64,000 nt of DNA from Liolophura sinensis (lineage: Eukaryota; Mollusca; Polyplacophora; Chitonida; Chitonidae), in contig NC_088296.1 of NCBI RefSeq assembly GCF_032854445.1, positions 9,896,706 to 9,960,705 of the forward strand. The letters run 5' to 3'. This document shows positions 60,333-64,000 of this stretch, one piece after another (position 1 is the stretch's first letter; each line of letters opens with the position of its first letter). The notes under the pieces are model-generated. The model saw only the letters and a list, made by a program, of their open reading frames with translations. It was not told where the DNA came from and did not search any database. A program made the translations under genes and the position numbers.

Positions 60333-61844
60333 ATGGCTTTCCGCATTAAAAGGCCTCTTAGCCTTAAATTGCGGATTAAAGGCAATATAAAAGCCATTGA
60401 AGTTTATCATGGGTTGCAGGAACGCATCGGCAGCGGACCCAAAGTGTTGAGGGGTTTGGTCCACGTTACTGGCGATCTGTGGAATGTCACTGTTGCCAAT
60501 GAGGAGGTCAAGCAAAAACTGCTTAATGAAGATCTGGTGCTTAATGGGGTAAACTGTCCGGTTTATGAAGTTGAGCAATCCAGAACTTTGGTTAAGGTGA
60601 AGAGCCCCTATGAGATTCCGGATGAACGGATAGGGGCTGCTCTCAAACAGTTTGGAACGGTGCACTCTGTCGAACGAGAATGCTACCTGTTCGACAGAAC
60701 CTTGCAAAATGGGGTTAGGAGAGTATGGATGAGCAACATTTCGTCCACCATTCCTGAAGCCATATGGGTGGGAGCATCTTTTCGGTTACCAGTCTGGTAC
60801 AGAGGGCAAGTGCGAGCTTGTCACCTGTGCCAGGCAACAGACCACGTCAAAAATGACTGCCCACTGAGAAACAAATGTTTGATTTGCAAGCAAGAAGGTC
60901 ATTTTCAAAAGAATTGTCCTCAAGATCTGGACACTGAGAGTAGCGACAATGGGACAAGTAGTGGAGATGAAGATGACATCGCAGTTGCGATGGATGATAG
61001 TGGTAATAAGGGCGACGAGGATATGAAAAATGATGATCATGACAATGAGCAGGGAGATAATGACAGAAAGGTTGACAGTGATGATGACACGGATGATAGT
61101 AATGAGGCTGAGGATGATTGTGAAATGGTGAATGGGGATACGAATGGTGGACAGGAGAGTAGCAATGATGTAGTGGGTAATGATGATAAAAATGAGGTGA
61201 ATGAGGCAGAGGACGGGAATGATAAAGATGCTATGGATAATGGTAAGGATGGGCTGGAGGGTGGTAGCAATGGAGAGGGTAAAGAGGAGGAAAATGATGT
61301 GGACAAAAATGCAGATGATGGTATTTCATCAGTTTCTAGCCAGGTCAAACAGGAGGAAGTATCGTTGCGTTTCACTGAACCGTTGGTTCCGTACAGCTCG
61401 ACCGGTCAGTCTCACGAGCAAGACTCTTCACAAGACTTGTGGAGTCAGTCATTTACCTTTTCCCAGCCAGTTGCAAAACAAGATATAAATGAGTCCTTAT
61501 GGAGCACCGCTTCAGAGGCCATTTTTGTAGACACCTCAAAAGACCAAGTTAGCGGCATTGAAGCCTCTGGATCGGTTATCCCCATGGACGACACGACGTC
61601 GGAAATGGAGGATTCCGTTCCGGGAGAAGACCTAGACGAGTCAATGCCGGCATACGCTAACGATCAAGGCGAGGTTTTAGTCCCTGTCTCCACTTCTTTA
61701 GGAATCCATTATCGGACCATGCGCCGCGACTCAAAAATTGAGAAAGTCAGGAAACAGAGGAAAGTCATTTACCTGTCCCAGGAGGACTTTGCTGCACGCA
61801 AGGCTGCCCTGTACAAGAAGTCGAGAAATACAAAACTTAAATAG
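60333..61844 (+). CDS. LINE copy 3 ORF1 protein
   Basis: 503 residues, both zinc knuckles intact, more amino-acid changes than between copies 1 and 2 (for example KAIEVYHG, GAALKQFG, DDSGNKGDEDMKN). Same ATG context after the T tract. Confidence 0.92.
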   Translation: MAFRIKRPLSLKLRIKGNIKAIEVYHGLQERIGSGPKVLRGLVHVTGDLWNVTVANEEVKQKLLNEDLVLNGVNCPVYEVEQSRTLVKVKSPYEIPDERIGAALKQFGTVHSVERECYLFDRTLQNGVRRVWMSNISSTIPEAIWVGASFRLPVWYRGQVRACHLCQATDHVKNDCPLRNKCLICKQEGHFQKNCPQDLDTESSDNGTSSGDEDDIAVAMDDSGNKGDEDMKNDDHDNEQGDNDRKVDSDDDTDDSNEAEDDCEMVNGDTNGGQESSNDVVGNDDKNEVNEAEDGNDKDAMDNGKDGLEGGSNGEGKEEENDVDKNADDGISSVSSQVKQEEVSLRFTEPLVPYSSTGQSHEQDSSQDLWSQSFTFSQPVAKQDINESLWSTASEAIFVDTSKDQVSGIEASGSVIPMDDTTSEMEDSVPGEDLDESMPAYANDQGEVLVPVSTSLGIHYRTMRRDSKIEKVRKQRKVIYLSQEDFAARKAALYKKSRNTKLK

Positions 61845-61851
61845 ATCCATA

Positions 61852-64000
61852 ATGGCTCTGAATGTTGTCACACTAAATTGTCAGGGTTTGCTTTCGGACT
61901 GGAAGCAATTTTCCCTTGGCCATACCTTCAGGTCATTAAAAGCAGATGTTGCTTTTCTACAAGAGACGCATTTTACTGACGTCAATGACGTAACCCGGTT
62001 TGAAACAGCTGTGAAAGGGAAAGTCTTTTCCTCTTCCGGCTCGAATCATAGAGCGGGCACGGCTATTGTGTTTCTTGCTTCTTTCCTCGCCTCGGGGACC
62101 ATAGTGTCATCTGTCACTGATCCCGGTGGTCGTTGGGTCAAGGTTGAGGCGGAGTATTCAGGCTTTGATTTTACGTTTGTCGCCGTACATGCACCAACAT
62201 ATGTTCCTGACCGTCGTCGGTTTTTCCATGGTCTAGAAAGAGTTCTGGGTGATTCAAACACCAACGTCTTCCTGGCCGGAGATTTCAATTGTGTCTTAAA
62301 TCCTCTAATAGATAGGCGAAGCACGGCCGCGGTAGCTTCTGATTCGTCTACTGCTCCCTTGGCAACTTTGATTAAAACATATTCTCTGTCGGATACTTTC
62401 AGGTTCCTTCATCCTGATGCCACATGAACCCACTGCCATGTCTGATCATACTATGGTCACAGCCAAATTTGATTCAGGGGATTGGGTAGAGAAAGGTCCG
62501 GGGTTCTGGAAGCTCAACGTCAGCCTTTTGAATGACGAAGAGTTTCACAAGAACATGCGAGATTATTTTGCCTCTTGGATGTCAGAGAGGGATTCTTTTA
62601 GGTCTGCTGCTGAATCCTGGGAGGAGGGCAAATCTGGGCTTAAGCGGGTGGCACTGTCGTACAGTAAGGCTAGGGCACGTCGCCGTAAACGGGCTCAACG
62701 TAAACTCCTAAAGGATTACAACAAGGTCTCTAAAAGAATTAGTGATGGGGAGACCCATCTAGTTGACTTGTTGGAAGGTCTAAAACGTAAAGTGCGGGCT
62801 GGTGAGCAACAGGCTTATAAAGCAGCCGCCGTTCGTGCCAGAGTCAAGTGGCAGGTGGAAGGCGAGAACCCCACTCGCTATTTCTGTTCTTTGGAGAAGT
62901 CGCGTGCTACTGAAAAACTTATCCGCGAAGTAGCAACTCCTGATGGCCGTTCAGTCCGGTCCACCGAGGATTTATTGCAGGCCACATGCGATTTCTACCA
63001 GAGCCTCTTCACCTCAGAGGGAGTTGAGAGAAATTGCATGGAGGAGTTGATCTCCCAGATCTCCCAGATCTTGCCTCCTCAGGAGGCCGCGATCTGTGAA
63101 CAGCCGTTCACTTTGGAAGAGCTGCACTCTGCAGCAAAGTCCATGACGCTGAACAAGTCCCCAGGTATCGATGGTCTTCCTGTCCAACTGTATTTGGCTT
63201 TCTGGGATGTCCTAGGCCCTATCCTGCTGGACGTTGCCAACGAGGCTTTTGAGCAGGGTGAGTTAACCAATTCAATGCAGCAGGCTCTTGTCAGGCTCGT
63301 TCACAAGTGGGGGCCAAAAGAGGACCTGCGGAATTGGAGGCCGATTTCACTCTTGTGTGCCGATTATAAGATCATTACGAAGGCGCTAACCCGCAGACTT
63401 GGATCCGTGATGGGCCTTGTTGTTCACAGTGATCAGACCTGTTCTGTGCCAGGGAGGTCAATCCTCACCAATAGCTTCCTTGTTCGGGACCTTATAGAGC
63501 TGGTCGAACACGAGGATATCGAGGCGGCAATCATAAGCCTTGATAACGAGAAGGCTTTTGATCGTTTGGAATGGGCTTTTATGCACAAAGTGTTGGAGCG
63601 GATGGGGTTCGGGCCTGTTTTTTGTAAATGGATCCGGCTTCTTTACAAGTCTCCTGTTAGTCGTGTAATGGTGAATGGTTTTATTGGTGACCCTGTTCTC
63701 CTCGAGCGTGGAGTTCGCCAGGGCTGTCCTCTGTCTCCCCTGCTTTACATTCTGGCCGCAGAGGTTCTTCGGGTGGTTGTGAGGTCTTCTGACATGAAGG
63801 GAGTGAGAGTCCCTGATGTCGAAGAACCGATCAAAATCTCCCAGTATGCCGACGACGCATCTCTCTTCGTTGGAGATGATGAAGACTTCCACATTGCTGA
63901 GGCGATCTTGAACAAGTACCAGAAAGCATCTGGCTGCAAAGTCAACAGATCCAAGTCAAAAGGGTTATTCTTGGGTGCTTGGAGGGGTCGTGCTGATACA
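61852..64000 (+). pseudogene. LINE copy 3 ORF2, disabled by a 98-bp deletion
   Basis: Relative to copy 2, 98 bp are missing after HPDA (near 62420), which shifts the frame and stops at TGA 62425-62427 after 191 residues. This removes the SRLDRVY endonuclease motif from the reading frame. Downstream, the reverse-transcriptase frame stays open to the window end with YADD at 63845, but has missense changes (KW for KR, EH for ED, LR for LG). Confidence 0.92.

Larger units (their letters stand above)
59793..64000 (+). mobile_element. L1/Tx1-like LINE, copy 3 (runs off the window)
   Basis: Starts with GATAGATAGATAGAGC directly after the A tail of copy 2. The T tract is only 21 nt (60298-60318). 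ORF1 is intact; ORF2 carries a 98-bp deletion. The reverse transcriptase part continues beyond the window end. Confidence 0.94.

Overview
This is eukaryotic nuclear DNA from an invertebrate animal, most likely a lophotrochozoan and probably a mollusc. The evidence is intron-rich genes with GT-AG splice sites, a co-Smad (SMAD4) gene, EGF-like receptor genes, many tRNA-headed SINEs with (AAAT)n tails, several minisatellites and full-length L1/Tx1-like LINEs. The phylum is inferred from the style of the repeats and is not proven by the sequence.

Layout. (1) 1-10.8 kb: the 3' half of a SMAD4 orthologue on the + strand. Seven exons cover the end of the linker and the complete MH2 domain with its stop codon; the MH1 exons lie upstream of the window. 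The introns carry SINEs with clear target-site duplications, a 70-bp minisatellite that grew from a SINE end, a 22-bp pyrimidine-rich minisatellite and a 35-bp array. (2) 10.8-28.5 kb: no convincing gene. It holds a MITE-like element with a nested SINE, a ~0.6 kb foldback element (13.7-14.3 kb), further SINEs, and a dispersed repeat family whose inner segment has expanded into minisatellites (21.0-22.3, 24.9-25.2 and 26.3-27.1 kb). (3) 28.5-44.9 kb: a tandem duplication of a receptor gene. Each copy encodes a signal peptide, two intact EGF-like domains, a decayed third EGF exon, a Thr-rich stalk, one membrane span and a Tyr-motif tail. Copy A (~278 aa) has a short tail and copy B (~405 aa) a long one. 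Between them on the minus strand is a broken YqaJ-type nuclease fragment. (4) 44.9-47.5 kb: repeats only. (5) 47.5-64.0 kb: three head-to-tail copies of a 6.1-kb LINE. Each starts with the same GATA repeats and ends in poly(A). Copies 1 and 2 have both ORFs intact; copy 3 has a 98-bp deletion in the endonuclease and runs off the window.

How the genes relate: SMAD4 is the shared nuclear partner of TGF-beta/BMP receptor-regulated Smads. The receptor pair looks like a locally expanding surface-receptor family with SH2-docking tails (function inferred). The LINEs encode the machinery that moves themselves, and possibly SINEs whose 3' ends they recognise, although the SINE tails here do not resemble this LINE's 3' end. 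Exon borders were placed by eye from splice signals, reading phase and homology, not from transcripts.
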